Of a stretch of DNA of 64,000 nt, positions 1-17,000 are shown one piece after another. Under the pieces are notes generated by a model. The model saw nothing but the letters and a program-made list of their open reading frames with translations, did no database searches and was not told where the DNA came from. Every line of letters begins with the position of its first letter. Within the stretch, counting starts at the first letter, position 1. This DNA comes from Trochalopteron elliotii (taxonomy: Eukaryota; Chordata; Aves; Passeriformes; Leiothrichidae): NCBI GenBank assembly GCA_024734555.1, contig JANPWX010019087.1, forward strand, positions 341,320-405,319. The letters are read 5' to 3'. Made by a program: the position numbers and the translations under genes.

Positions 1-19
1 ACATGTGTTTCTGGGCTGT

Positions 20-76
20 GTCTTTTAATAAAGGCATTTAAAGGAGGAAACATCGTCTCCTGCCCAATTTTTCTCA
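20..76 (+). mobile_element. 3' end of a class I LTR (fragment)
   Basis: This stretch holds an AATAAA signal and a short tail ending in CA. It resembles the last ~55 bases of the LTRs ending at 4949 and 41393, sharing the pattern AATAAAGGCATT, then AAAGGAG, then CTCCTTGCCCA. It is therefore the R-U5 tail of the same LTR family, cut by the window edge or by an older truncation. Identity is moderate and no target-site duplication can be tested. Confidence 0.6.
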
Positions 77-1663
77 AGGAGACCACTGAGCTTACCCAGA
101 CACAGAACCAACATGAAATACAGTAATGGATTATTATAAATGGATTCTTTTATAAATTTCTAAATAGAAATAAGTACATTTATTTCTCAGAAGCATGCAG
201 GAGCTCCTGTAGGAGCCTATTCACCAGCCAAGCCTGCCATGGATTAGGATCCTCATTCTCACTGGTACTTAAACAGATGCATTTTCAGAAGAAAATTACA
301 AGCTTTGGAGCAGGTTTAACACTTTGAATAGAACATATTTCTCCCTATTCTGTGAAAAAGAATTATTGTGTGACAAGAGGAAATCTCTCAACTATGTCAA
401 AAGACAGGAAAAACAGAAGTCTCTTTCCTCTCATTTGCCTGTTAACAGTCTTGCCCCAGAGGCAAATGATGTGCATAAATTCAAGGAATTAGCAGCAGTC
501 AACACAGCAAATTTGTATTTTTCCTGGGATTTTTTAACATAAGCAAAACCACAAGTAGGAAGAATACAGAAATAGCCTGAAGTAATTTATCTGAAGCTTG
601 ATAACCCAAGACCATTTGTCTTGGTTTGGAAAGACAGGTATCTGCCAGGGAAAGCTGGAGTTTCCCTTGGAATGGAGAATGTAAACCACTCCCCCCTTTT
701 TCCAATTATAAATTTGCAGTTAGAGGCTTTTAGGCAAAGATTTGGGGATAGAAATAGCAGTTCTTTACTAGTATGTATAACAAAGCAAAACAAAAACAAC
801 TACAGCATTAATAACAAAACAGTACCAAGAACCTTGAGGGCTTTGCTTCACAAAAACCCGGGGCAGTTTGGTCTCGGTGCCCCTGCAGGACCCTCAGAGC
901 ACCAGGCTGGAACAGTGGAAAGTCCCAGGCTGGCAGCTGAACGGCAGGATGTCCCGGCAGGGCAGGGGGGGCAGGGTCACACTGTAGCAAAAGGAGCAGT
1001 GCCAAAGAAGCCGCGATGGTGGGGCAGGGCTGGCCCAGCTCCAGCAGGGCAGGCAGAGGAGCTCAGAATTCCAGGGCACGCGAGCAGATGATGGTAGATT
1101 TCCCAGGACTGGACTTTCTGGTGACAGTGAACTCCTCCCGCAGCAAGCAGCAGCCTGGCCATCCTCTCTCTCCGAATGCCGAAAACCAGAGAGCGAAGCT
1201 GCCTCCAGCTCTGTCCTTCACCTGCCCCAAAACTCGCGTTAACTCCCCCTCCGAGCTTTCGGCCACCTCTTTGTTTTTGTCAAACACCCTTAAGTGTGGT
1301 AATGCACCCCACACTTCCAGCAGGTGCTTCCAAATAGGGAAAGAGTTTCAGTTTACCTTGAGATATTTTAGGAAGTTTAGCTGGAAACTTCTGTGATTTT
1401 CTCATTGTAATTGGCTCGGAGCCAGCACAGAAGCGTGGATTGGGCTCCAAGGATGTAACTCAATGTCTGTTGTTCATCTCATTGGGCCAGAGGCCAAATA
1501 GCCCACCTAAACTGTTAAGTACTAAAGAGAGAGAACAAAGAAACTCCACGCTTTTCGAGGTGTTGTAGCAAGCAGATTTGTCTCTATACTGTGCTCAGCT
1601 TTGCCTTTGTTTTTGTATTATTTTCCTTCTTTATTAAAACCTTATTGATTTTTCAAGGCACAC
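77..1663. other. No gene recognised
   Basis: The open frames here are short, mostly lack ATG starts and resemble no family I know. The part from about 840 to 1260 is richer in G+C, with GGGCAGG-type runs, than the AT-rich surroundings. I see no promoter or exon that I can defend. Confidence 0.5.
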
Positions 1664-1736
1664 TTGTGATATATGTTCTAAAATAAATTCGTGTATCAAG
1701 TGTGTTATATGTTATAAAATAAAACTGTGCTACAAG
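1664..1736 (+). repeat. Two-copy imperfect tandem repeat, ~37 bp unit
   Basis: Two adjacent units (1664-1700 and 1701-1736) share TTGTGATATATGTT/TGTGTTATATGTT, then AAAATAAA, then a terminal TACAAG or ATCAAG. The unit contains a polyadenylation-like AATAAA each time. It lies directly upstream of the LTR-like segment at 1737-2300 and may belong to it. Confidence 0.5.
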
Positions 1737-2300
1737 TTTAAGTTTCCAAAAAAATTATAAAGGCGTTTCTGACTGCTGAAACCCATTTGCAACTGTAAGA
1801 ATCCCAGACAATCGCAGGAAAGCCAAAATTTACAACAGAAAAGGACTGGCTGAACAGGAGATGCCGCGTCCATCCAGGGTGGGCCGCCACTTCTCCGATG
1901 ATCAACACCTGATATGGATCTAGGAGAGGGGAACCCGGAGATGGCACGTATCAGCATCCCAATGCCCAGTTCTCGGAACTCAATTCAGGTCCTCGGCTAT
2001 GCCAGAAAAGGCTTTCAGAAACTGAACAGTGAGAGAAAGAAGTGTATGAATATGCACAGTGGACAAAGACTAACAATAAAATTGCCTCGAGGAAGAAAAA
2101 CTGTATAAAAGCTGTACCCTGAACCTAAGAACTTGTGAACGGGGAGGGATCAGCTCAGTTGTGGCTGTCCCTGCGTTCACCCAACCTCGATACCCGGGAT
2201 CGGAGTTGTTTTCTTTTATTGTGGCTGCCCCAGATTGATTTCAAATGGCGAAATAAAATTACTTTATATCAAATTGGCTACGGATTCTCTATAACACACT
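1737..2300 (+). mobile_element. Putative solo LTR (family not recognised)
   Basis: The order of signals is that of an LTR: a TATA box (TATAAAAGC near 2104) and an AATAAA near 2252, about 150 bases apart, then a short AT-rich tail. The segment has more CpG than its flanks (ACCCGGGATCGG and similar), as expected of a younger insertion. I cannot find exact TG/CA ends or a target-site duplication, so both boundaries are approximate. A cryptic host promoter is the alternative. Confidence 0.4.
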
Positions 2301-4283
2301 CGATCATGCCATCTCGCTAATTGATTTTTGCCACCTCTCTGCCAGGCTGGACCCTCAGAGGTATGGGTAAAACCCATACTTAAGCACTCAATAGTGTCCT
2401 TATTAACTTATGGGGAAAAAATTCTTTAGAGTAAAAAAGGAACAAACCTAACCCCCAACACCATTGTTTGTGGGCAAGAATTAGATGTGGTCCCCTGGAT
2501 TTCAGCTGCCCTGCTGAAATTCCCCTTTGGACGGTGTGCAGGAGCTGCAATTTGAATAAAATGCAGCCAACTTCCTTTCTCATATTTCCACTTTATGCAC
2601 CTTGTATTATGGCAATGGATGGAACTCTCACTGGAATACCTGAATAGGACCATTTCCAATCTGTGTCTGGCTACAGGATATATACACATCCCAAACCCAG
2701 AGGGATCTGTGCCTTTGAGAAAAATTTGGCAGGAGACAAGTTTCCTCCTTTAAATGCCTTTGTTAAAGTATAGCTCTTTTAGAAGCAGGCGCCTCGGGGG
2801 GGTGGGGTGGCCTCCACTGCAGTGCTGAGAAGGAGGGCGGGGCTGGACACTCTGCTGCTGCACACAGCTGAGTGGGGAATTAGCCTCCCCCCTCACGGGA
2901 GCATGCTCCCGACAATTCCGAGTCCAATGTGATTTCCACTGATGAGTCGGATGTTCAGATTGCTCTTCTGGTCATGGCGAGATCCAAATTTCAGGTATTA
3001 GATGGCTTTTACATCTTAGTCTTTATTGCCGCTATTTGTTTTGTTTAAGTGGTTGCTAAAGAGTCTTAATTACTGTTTGTTTTGGAAATTGTCCCGATTT
3101 TCTTGAGGCATCCTGGGGTCTTTAATTTCCATAAGGGGTGTTAGAGTAGGAGACGGGGGCAGGGGGGTGAGATAACCGGACAGGGTGGAGAGATGTAGGA
3201 GTCTTACGTTGCCATGGAAACGACATTCTTACTTGACAGGCCACGAAGATATACTACAAAATGAGTCCAAACAGTTTCTAACATTTAACTTTACAATTCT
3301 ATAACTAATATAACTAATACTTTCTAATTTTATACATTTAACTTTTAAGAGTTGTTTTTAAACCTCGTTTTTTACACCTTCATCAGAGGTTGTGTGGCCA
3401 CGGGTGTTCTACAGGAATGATAAATTCAGAGAGGATAAAGTTGTCTAGAGAGTCCAAGCCTAAGTTTCTAATGTATTTAATACACAAACACAAATCCAAA
3501 AGTCACTTTTGTCCTAAATTCCTTTTGTAACAACCCTGTGCTTGGGTGCCTCTGAAAATTTTGCTTGCTGCACTAATACACCACCACCGCTGGTGCTGCT
3601 GCAGTTCCCAAAATATTCCTGCTGTGTGTTACTGTGGAGCAACTGGTGTGGAATCAGTGGTCCTTGAGGAGAACACTAAGAAAACATCAAGAAAAATTCC
3701 CCTTTACTTTGTTCTTTGCTTAAATAAACTCCCAGAGCTGCCTTTAGCGTGGTGATTTTAAAAAGGATTACATTTTGGTGGTTACTCAACACAAATAATG
3801 CGTAATTACACCCAAACTTTTCCAGCACACCTTAGCAAAACTATGAAATTTTTACCTCTCCCCAGTAAGACAAAAGTCCTGCACACACCTGTAAAATCCC
3901 AGGACTTTAGGCTACTCTGAATTGTTTGTACAAACTTAATTATCTTCCTTCAATGTCCTCATCCTAAGAGAAACCTGAAAACGCCAAAATTGTCAACAGA
4001 CTTTTAAAAGAAAAACAAACAAACCCAAACCCAGACAATCCTTAAAATCAGTTATTTTTCCAAGTTGCATGATTTGAAAGGCTGGGAAAGAATGAAGATG
4101 CTAATTAGACTAATCAAAAGATGATACACATGTTCTAATGTGTGCAATAATTAACCCACTCAATTCAATAGTATTAATTCAGTGTTTTGGCACAGCAGAA
4201 TAAATAGCACTGGACTGCCAAAAGCTGAACTTCTGTTCCAGTTGAAATTAATAAAGCTCTCTGGATGCATACATGTTAGTGGA
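2301..4283. other. No gene; GC-rich patch with a 16-bp palindrome
   Basis: No coding region is supported. A patch from about 2790 to 2960 is G+C-rich and contains the perfect palindrome CGGGAGCATGCTCCCG at 2896-2911. At 3208-3221 GTTGCCATGGAAAC resembles the RFX X-box consensus with one mismatch. The remainder, especially 3240-3400 and 3950-4280, is AT-rich and featureless. Confidence 0.5.
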
Positions 4284-4949
4284 TATAAGAAATAAAACAC
4301 AAGTTCCTGGGTTCAGTTGAGTGTTGTTACTGTGGAGTGCCTTCTCAGTTGGATACTGTTTACCTTACCTGTTGTAAGGCTTTCTCTGTTAAATACCGTT
4401 TAGCTCAGACCTATTGTTATTGTAATTGCAAATGCCTTTCCTAAATGTTTTCTCTGTTAAATGTTACTTACCTGAGACCCCTTCCTTTGAAACTGTATTC
4501 TTCCCCTCGAATCGCCCCCGCCCCTGCCACTCGCTGCCGCTCCCCGCATGGCAACCACATTGCAACCAATGACACCACCCGGCATGCAAATAAAGAGGAC
4601 TCCCATGGACCCCAGAGGAAGTGGAATTGATATCTAAAAACTACTAGAACAAGCGAGTCATTGCCCAGACCGGACTCCAAACCACGTCAGTGAGCAGGGA
4701 AAACATCAGGCTACTTGTTGGGGTTCCGTGCCTTGTCACCATAAGTTAAATAGTACCCTCTCTGCATGCCTACCCTAGACTTGTCAATGAGCCAGGGACT
4801 CCCACGAGGACTGAGCAAACTTAACACCTCCTCCTCTGCGTCGTCCATTACGAGCAGCGGTGTTGTGCACGACCCCTCGGGCCCCCTCCTAAGAGCTGAT
4901 CTTAATAAAGGCATTAAAAAGGAGGAGATCTCCTTGCCCATTCTTTTCA
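4284..4949 (+). mobile_element. Solo LTR, class I (gammaretrovirus-like) family
   Basis: The segment aligns over its length with the 3' LTR of the provirus at 40711-41393: the same opening (AAGAAATAAAACACAAG), CCTTCTCAG, TACTGTTTACCTT, the TTTCTCTGTTAAAT repeats, the GCATGGCAACCAC block, CTGATCTTAATAAA and the ending TTCTTTTCA. The first two bases read TA where the intact family has TG. There is no internal retroviral sequence on either side, so it is a solo LTR. No convincing target-site duplication remains. It abuts the class III-type LTR that follows. Confidence 0.85.
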
Positions 4950-6361
4950 GAGAAGACCCAGCATAACAGTCAGATGGTAAGGGAGTGAAAGACTAATTGG
5001 AGGAAGGATGAAGGAGTTGCCTGCTGGCTGGACTTTCTTGTTTGAGCTATGGAAATGAACTCTATAGGTAGATTATCCTTTAAATCATGGAGAAATATGC
5101 ATTTGGGGAGATGATTTGTGGATTTTTGAGCAAAGGTGTTTGTGATGGACTGAGTAATATTGCATTAGAATCTGTGATTCTTGTGGTCCCATGAGATGCC
5201 TGAACAGAGAGAGAGAGATGAGAAGCTCCTGCACCAGTGAAAGAAGTGAGAAGACATCTCTGTTCCTTGAGATGGAGAATCCTTTGCCTTTGAAGTTGCT
5301 AATTTTTAAAAGGTGACACCCTAGATGCCTGAGTTTCATGACCCATAAGCAGCTTGGGAAACTGCTAATGGGAGGAGACTACATGGAAGCAGGTTTCCCC
5401 GGGTGGCTGTTTCTGTGAGAGTTCTGACCCACAAGAGAACTGTTCTAGGTTGTCAGTGGGGGAAAATTCCATGGTAAACTAAGAGAGACTCCTCTCCTGA
5501 AGAATTGATTAAAGACTATATTCAAATGGTGAAACTGACTGAAAATCACAGGTTTTGTCTCTATGTTGTTTGTAGAAAACTGAACACTGGTGGGGGAAGG
5601 AGAAGGGTTTTGAAGGTTTCATTTTTTTCCCTCTCCTTTTCTTCTTTTAGTGTGTGTTAATAAAATCTATCTGTTTACTTTTAAGTTGGGCCTGTTTTGC
5701 CTTTTTATGAGACATTAATTTTTAAGAATTAAAGACTTTAGTTAAACTAGATATTGCTGAGGTAAGATAGATAAACTTCCCTCTACTAACAGAAGCCGGA
5801 TTTAAGGAACCGATAAATCATGAGGCCTGTTAACGTATTCTGACTAATCAATAGACTCCAAGAATACAATACAATCATAAATCAAACAGCCCTGGAAAAA
5901 CAGAATTCAGTTGTCACGTAGCACTAAAAGGTTAAAAAGTCAAAGCGAGGAAGACACATCTTACTTCATCATTTTGAGACCCTGCCCCATAAAAAGGACC
6001 ACCAACCCATTTCAAAGAACAAACTACACATGCTTAATGGCTTTTTGGCTAATTACCATACGAAGCGGGGAATGGGATGTACCAGAACTGTGAATATGCA
6101 TTTGTGTTTTGGGTGTTCAATACTCCTGTACATAAAAAGACCCTGTGATCATCTGTAAATTGCGCGTGTGTATTTGGGAGCTATCCCGCACGCTGCCCGG
6201 CGTCGTAATAAACATACACTTTCTAACGTTAAACTGTTAGAGAGTCTTTGTCCATCATAGTTGGATATTGGTATTAGATCAATATCCATATTTTTAATAA
6301 ATAATTTCTCCCAATTCCTATCTCCCAGATGGAAAAGAGAGTAGACACTCAAACCACTACA
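4950..6361 (+). mobile_element. 3' part of a class III-type LTR, interrupted by an insert
   Basis: From about 4950 to 5708, and again from about 6298 to 6361, the sequence matches the 3' half of the 1525-bp LTR at 57185-58709. Shared blocks include GATTTGTGGATTTTT, CATCTCTGTTCC, AATCCTTTGCCTTTGAAG, GTGTGTTAATAAAAT and the ending CTCAAACCACTACA. The intact copy shows that GCCTTTTT is normally followed directly by CTCCCAAATCC, so about 590 bases at 5709-6297 are foreign. The first half of this LTR is missing, apparently lost at the junction with the class I LTR. Confidence 0.8.
5709..6297 (+). mobile_element. Nested LTR-like insertion
   Basis: This ~590-bp block is absent from the homologous position of the LTR at 57185-58709, so it is an insertion. 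It has an LTR-like order of signals: a TATA-like CATAAAAAG near 6131, then GTAATAAACATAC near 6207, then a short tail. The tail carries a stem-loop at 6263-6287, GGATATTG pairing with CAATATCC across a 9-base loop. Exact ends and target-site duplication are unclear. Class II is a guess from the general look. Confidence 0.55.
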
Positions 6362-11010
<4,649 letters not shown>

Positions 11011-11066
11011 GTTGGATTCCATGATCTCAAAGGTCTTTTCCAGCTGAAAAATTTGTATGATTCCAT
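11011..11066 (+). mobile_element. CR1 LINE 3' tail (short fragment)
   Basis: The sequence GATTCCATGATCTCAAAGG, then TCTTTTCCAGCTGA, then ATGATTCCA matches the 3' end of avian CR1 elements, which terminate in ATTCTATGATTCTATGA-type repeats. Only about 55 bases remain, as is usual for 5'-truncated CR1 copies. Confidence 0.75.
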
Positions 11067-14000
11067 ATTGTCTCTTTCCATTTTTAAGTTATAAAAACCC
11101 ACAAACATATTGAATCCACATGGACTCAGAAATCTTTATCTCCATATTCAAAGAGCAGAGGAAAAGGAAGCAACTCTGATATATTGACTGCAAACTGTGA
11201 TTTTGCAAATAGAGCATCTAAAGTCAAAGTCAAGGAAACATGGGTAAAAAGGAGACAGAAAATAGAAAATTGTTAGGGAGAAAGGGCATGAAGAAACAGC
11301 TTGAAAATGTTTATTTTTAGAAATGCATAATTGAGAAAAAAAGAATAATTGAAACAGAAAAACAAAGCAAAACCTTAAAAATATCTCTAAATCAGATTTA
11401 GGTAGTAACTCAGCAAACATTACAAAAGAGATGTCGCATATTGTGGGCAATAAAGTTCACTGAAATTAAAATGAATCTTCCCATTAGTGTCAACAAATGG
11501 CAGGTTTGGTTTCCAGTAAAAGCACAAATATTGTTGCCATGTTATATAAACATCTGTCCCTTCCCCTCTGCCATTGGACAGAGATATTGAAAATATTACC
11601 ATTATTGAAAAAATTACTATAAAATGAATGAAGGGAAGGCCCAAGTTGTTGCCTTTTATGTAGGAATGGTGCAGCCAGGGCAGCTCTCACAGGAGAACTG
11701 CAGGAGCAATAACTCTGTCAAGTCTGATCCATCCCAGAAGAAATTCCCAAGTTCAAAATCTGTAATTTCCCATTTTTCATAGATCTCTCCATCACTTACA
11801 TGCATTTATTCGCTTCTCCTTTTTTTCTATATTTTAATGGATTTTTGCAACTTACTGAAAACTACGCTGGTTTTATAAGGTCTCCTAAAAAATTCCTGCC
11901 CAAATGATGGACTTGTTGCTGCTTCATGAGAATTCCCAGGGGAAAATGCAGCTGGAACAGCAAACCCTGGCTGTGAAAAGGAGGGGCAGGCCGGGTCCCT
12001 GCCAGCTCTGCCTGGCACAGACATAGCAGCTCCCACAGGGGCACTCCCTGACAGATGAGGGGATGCAAAACCAGCCCCTCTGGTAGGAAAATGCAGCTTT
12101 GCTTTTAGGTTTTAGGGTGAAAAAGAAGGAAATCTGCTCGGTGGGAATGCATTGACCACTCCTGGCTTCAGCACTGCTGCGAGAGGGGTGAGAGCCCACT
12201 GGTAAAATCTCTCTGAGGGTCTGACAAAGTATTCAATGTTTTTCCTGATTAAAACCATATTTAGAAATTAAAAGCACACAGCACAACACTAAACTCCCAG
12301 TTGCACAAAGGCTTATTCACAATAAAGAATCTGAGGTAGAAGTGTCTGTGGGACCTGGATCCAAAGGACAAAAGCTGAAAGTTGATGAGATGATCTGTTT
12401 GTTCAGAAGAATTACACTTTGGCCTGCCAAGACAAATTAATAACCTATTAATGTGCCTCATTTGACTAATAAAAGATGTAAAACAACACTATCTCTGCTC
12501 TTGGAGAATGGTGACTTGTGAAAAATCAACAGTTCGAAGTGAAACAGGGACAAATATCAATTTTCAAATGTTGTTGTGTTGTTGTTTCTAGACTTGCAAG
12601 TCCAGAAAATCAGCTCTTCACTCATAGGAAATATAAAATCTCTCACTACTGTGCTGGAAATTCTCTGATTAATTGGGGAAGGCAGCACAGACTTCTGCTC
12701 CTGTCACAACCTTTGGTTTGCATATGCAGATCTGCTTAAATATATCCAGCATTTAACAGCATCCACAGGCTCAGTCCAAGTGTAATTTTTACAGAAAGCA
12801 AAGAAAAGTTTGGTTTGGTGGGTTTTTTTTAAGAACAAGGGATATATTCCATATAAAGTAATATTTAGCAGCTAGATAGAAAGATCTGGAAGGAATTGAC
12901 TGGTTGGCTGACTGAAAGACTGGAGAGAATTCATGCCTTTTCCTAAATGCAATTTTATTGAATGCACACATCAATTCAGCTGTGTTCTTGATCAAAACCC
13001 CTTTGATTTATTACCCTGGGCTCAGGCACAGTGGAGCCTTTCCAATTCTTATGTAACTTGTAACAAGGAAAATCATCAGCTGGGTATTTTTGCCAGTGAT
13101 GTTCGAAAGCTTTTTAAGAATTATTCAGTCCAAATAAAGAAAAGGCATAATCCTTGAGGCCATGTTCACACTAAGCTGACTCTAAAATACCAGATATTTG
13201 TTCTTAAGCTCTTCAGGAGGAAAAATCAAAACTATTTAGAGCGTCAAGAGAAAAGGATCTTCATACCACTACAATTCAGATAGAGACAGATGGAACATGT
13301 TTGAAAACACTGTAAAACACCAAGCTTGGAATATTTCAGACCTCAACTTTCTTAAACTTCAGAGTAGATTTGAAATCTAAGGATTGCAGTGTTTTGCATC
13401 TTTAAGTCTACATGTCACATACCTGACCTAGAGAAATATAGTAGCTAGATTACAGAATTTCACAAAAAAGTGCATTTAAAATTGCAAGATACAGCAGAAG
13501 TTCACAAACACAGAAAAGGAAAAAAAATCCAATTTTTCTGAAAAAAAGAATCCCTCGATTCTGGCTTTATCTGACCTTTGAATGCTTGACTGTGCAAGTA
13601 GAATGTGTTTAAATGTTGCTTCCCTGCTGAGTTTCCTCTGCATCACTCTGATATTCACAGGAATACAGACGGATGTTTTAGATGCAAATACAGGCAGACT
13701 TGTGCTGCTTGAATTTACAGATCCTCATCTGCATGAACAGGAACTGGGGCAGGATGAGCACTCTGAATTAATGCTTCCCAGGCACCAACTGACACCAAAA
13801 ATGTTGGCTTCCATTCCAAGCTGCAGTGGGTGGAATTGCACTGGGCATAAACTCTTCCACTGGTGTCAGGCCACTGCTCAAGGCTGGGCAGTCCATGAGG
13901 TACTTCCCTTGCTCCATTCTTCTCTCCTGAGAGTGCCAGGATCCACAGGAGCACCGGGATCTGCCCTGTTCAAGCCCTCTGCAGACATTCTCAGCTCCAG

Positions 14001-17000
14001 GATCCAGCAGGGCTCTCGACAGCTGGAGCAGTTCTGCATTTCTGGCCCTTCATTCTGAGGGCTCCCTGCTCCTCATGCTCCTCATCCTCCCCATCCTCAT
14101 CCTGCAGCTGTCCCTGGCTCAACAGTGCCAGCCACAAGAACTCTCTCCCCCTCAGCACAAAATTCTGGGGATTTTTCCCCTAAAAAGCCCTGTATATTTT
14201 CAACTCCATTCACTGCCAACTTCCATTTCTCTGTATCCTATTTTTTCTCCTTCCATGCTGCCTCTATTCTTTTATTTTCTATGTGTGAAAAATAAGAGCT
14301 TGTCAGCTCTGCCTCCTCTGTAACCAGCAGGGAAAGAGATTTGGGAGAGCACGAGCTGGAAAATTCCAACCTTGCTCCTCTTCTCTCCCTGGAACAGGTC
14401 AGAGCTTCACTCAGCTCCCACTCACAAAGGGACAAACTCCTCAGGGAACAGAAAAAATCCACAGCAAGTTTCTAAGCACCCTTGTTATTCCCCTCCAAAG
14501 TGTCCTCCTCCAAATCAGGACAAACATCACTGTTCTCTCACCACAGTGCATGTCTGAGACACAGACCAGCCTCCCAAATTCTACCCCATAAGCAAAACCA
14601 GTGGGAATACTACTTCACCACTGTAACTTCATTATTTTATTTTTAGTACAGCTAAAGCAAGGGGCTTTCCCATAATCTCAGTGTCTATAAATCCAAGATC
14701 TTTCCAGCAGCAATTTTCCAAGATAACTGTATTATCAAGACAAAAGCTGGGCTCAAATTATCAATATTTTAAGAGTTCACAGCAGCTGAGAAGGTTCTGT
14801 AAGGGGATGTGTCAAGCAATATTAATAGCAAACGAACAAACTGCTGAACTAAAAAAATTTGATTTAATGATATGCCATCACCCTTAAACTGACATTCATA
14901 TATATGAAGTAAATGACTTAATATAGCTCTGCCTTCATTACCTATGAATGAATAATAGGAAGTGAAGCCATTCTAACTTTGTCCTCAACATTTGACAGGT
15001 GTTGTGGAGCTGTGGGATTACCACGGAAGTAATAAGCAGCATTTTCAGGAAGCTTGCTAGAACTAGACCTGACAACAAAAAGGTTTCTGGAAGAGAAGTG
15101 TCATGCAGAGAGAATGGGTCACATTTTCAGGCCCAAGTGTGTGCTCCCTGATGCCACATTTCCCAACAATTTAACCTCGAGATATGTCACTGATGCTGTT
15201 AGTGAGGAACTTCCCATAAAAGTGACAAAACCCAGAAGCACCTTAATTAGCTCTGTGTACTAATGAAAACCTATGTCTCTCCTTAGCCTCATTAATTTTT
15301 TCCTTGATGAAGATATAACCACAGCCCCCAGTCATTCCTGGAGCAGCATGGCTGAGGGATGACCTGGAAGTGCTCAGAAGCCTCCAAAACCTCCAGGTTC
15401 AGACCTCCCATTTAATTGCTGAAATTATTCCACATTCCAGAGTGTCTGAGCTGAGGACACTGGGACCCTGAATTTGTTACATTTATTTTAAAAGAGAAAT
15501 GCTTTGGCCCAGTGCAAGGCAAGTGCTTCTATTTCCTGCACTGGACTATGTAAACACTGCTTTATTTTTTTGAGACAGTGTTTGATGGGAGCCCGTCCTG
15601 ACAGAAGTGCTGGTTCCAGCACAGGCATTGTGGAATATATATCAAAATTTTAAAAAAGCTTCTAGAACCAACTAAAAAGACAACACAAAATATTTTTGGC
15701 CTTGTGAATCTATCTAGAAGAATCTTCATGATCTACTCTCAAACCAAAACGCAGAACCAGAACAATTAAACTCCTAAATCTCTTTGTGCAATCACAAAAG
15801 TGCAAAGATCTCTGTGTCAGAATAATTCAGGTGATAACAAACATCTCTGGGATCAGTAAGAACACTGAGAAGAAACAACATCCACCCTTTGTACATGAGG
15901 GATTGCAATGCCCAGAAGTGGAGAATTGATGGGATCAGGGTTCACATTCCTCCTTTTTGCAGCAAGTGCCAAAGGTTGTGTTCTCTGCCTGGGTTGGAGG
16001 GCAGGGGCAGAGGAGACTTTTCCAGTTCTCTACTTCCCAGACTGTTTTTGCAGTAACCATTAACTTGCTGCCAAAGATGGCAGGGGGAAAAACCTCTCAC
16101 TGTAACAAAACCAAACAAAAACCCCAAAACCACCAGGAAAAAGGAACAATTCTTAGGCGGAAAGAAAAACATTAGGGAATCAGTATTTCCTTCACTAGAG
16201 CCTGAGCACACTGAGGTGTGTTTATTCCAGACAGTTTCCATTTTAGAAAGGTTAACAAGTCTAATAAGGAGCAGCTTTAACCATGTCCCATCTACAAGCA
16301 CTTTTCTTAAAAGCAAAAGTACAAGGACAAATAAATAAAACTGAAAGCTCCTTCCTCCACGCTTCTGAGGATTTGTCCACCTTGTATTCTGCACAGGAAA
16401 GTCTTAATCACAGACTGACCTTCAAAAACTACTTTGATGTCACACAAAATCAAACAAAACCCTCACGCCAAGGAAGTTCTTGTACAAGTACTACAGGGAT
16501 ATGCCCCATTTGTCCCTGTCTTAAATGTGAAGAAGAAAATTACTGAAGAGTGAGATAACGAGCCTGTCTGAGCTAATCAATAGAGAGGAAGTAACTTGTC
16601 AGACAAAATTCATGTAATAGCAAGACAGACATATAAAGTTCTGTGAAATGAGTCCTGCCCTAAAAGTATCTCTGATCACTTTGCAACAGGGCTGCACATG
16701 AAATTCAGTTTATCATCATATCAAACCCCAGTGTCACAGATGCCTCAGAACAGTGACTTCCCAGCCAGAACATGTCTAAAAAACCTGAAATTTTCTGAGC
16801 CACATCTACAGCTGCAGAATGTTCTCAATCAACCAAACTCATGTGGGACAGGCAGAATGCCCGGGTCACATCCTCCCCCGACAACTGCTAACGCTTGCAA
16901 AGCTGAGGGGGATAAAGAGCTGACAGAGGACGATCAAACAAAAAGTGCTACAGATGTTTCAGTGCCAAAATACATTAATTCTTGTTTCGACTTCACTGAC

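Noticed and set aside
13582..14058. 158-codon open frame with a hydrophobic start
   Set aside because: It begins at TTG, not ATG, has no recognisable domain and no splice context, and falls in ordinary intron-like sequence.
14075..14323. ATG frame with a signal-peptide-like leucine run
   Set aside because: The leucines come from a CTCCTCATCCTCC-type low-complexity tract; no mature domain or exon boundary follows.
15942..16394. 150-codon open frame on the minus strand
   Set aside because: Its hydrophobic stretches come from T-rich sequence, it lacks a credible start, and it resembles no known protein or repeat.
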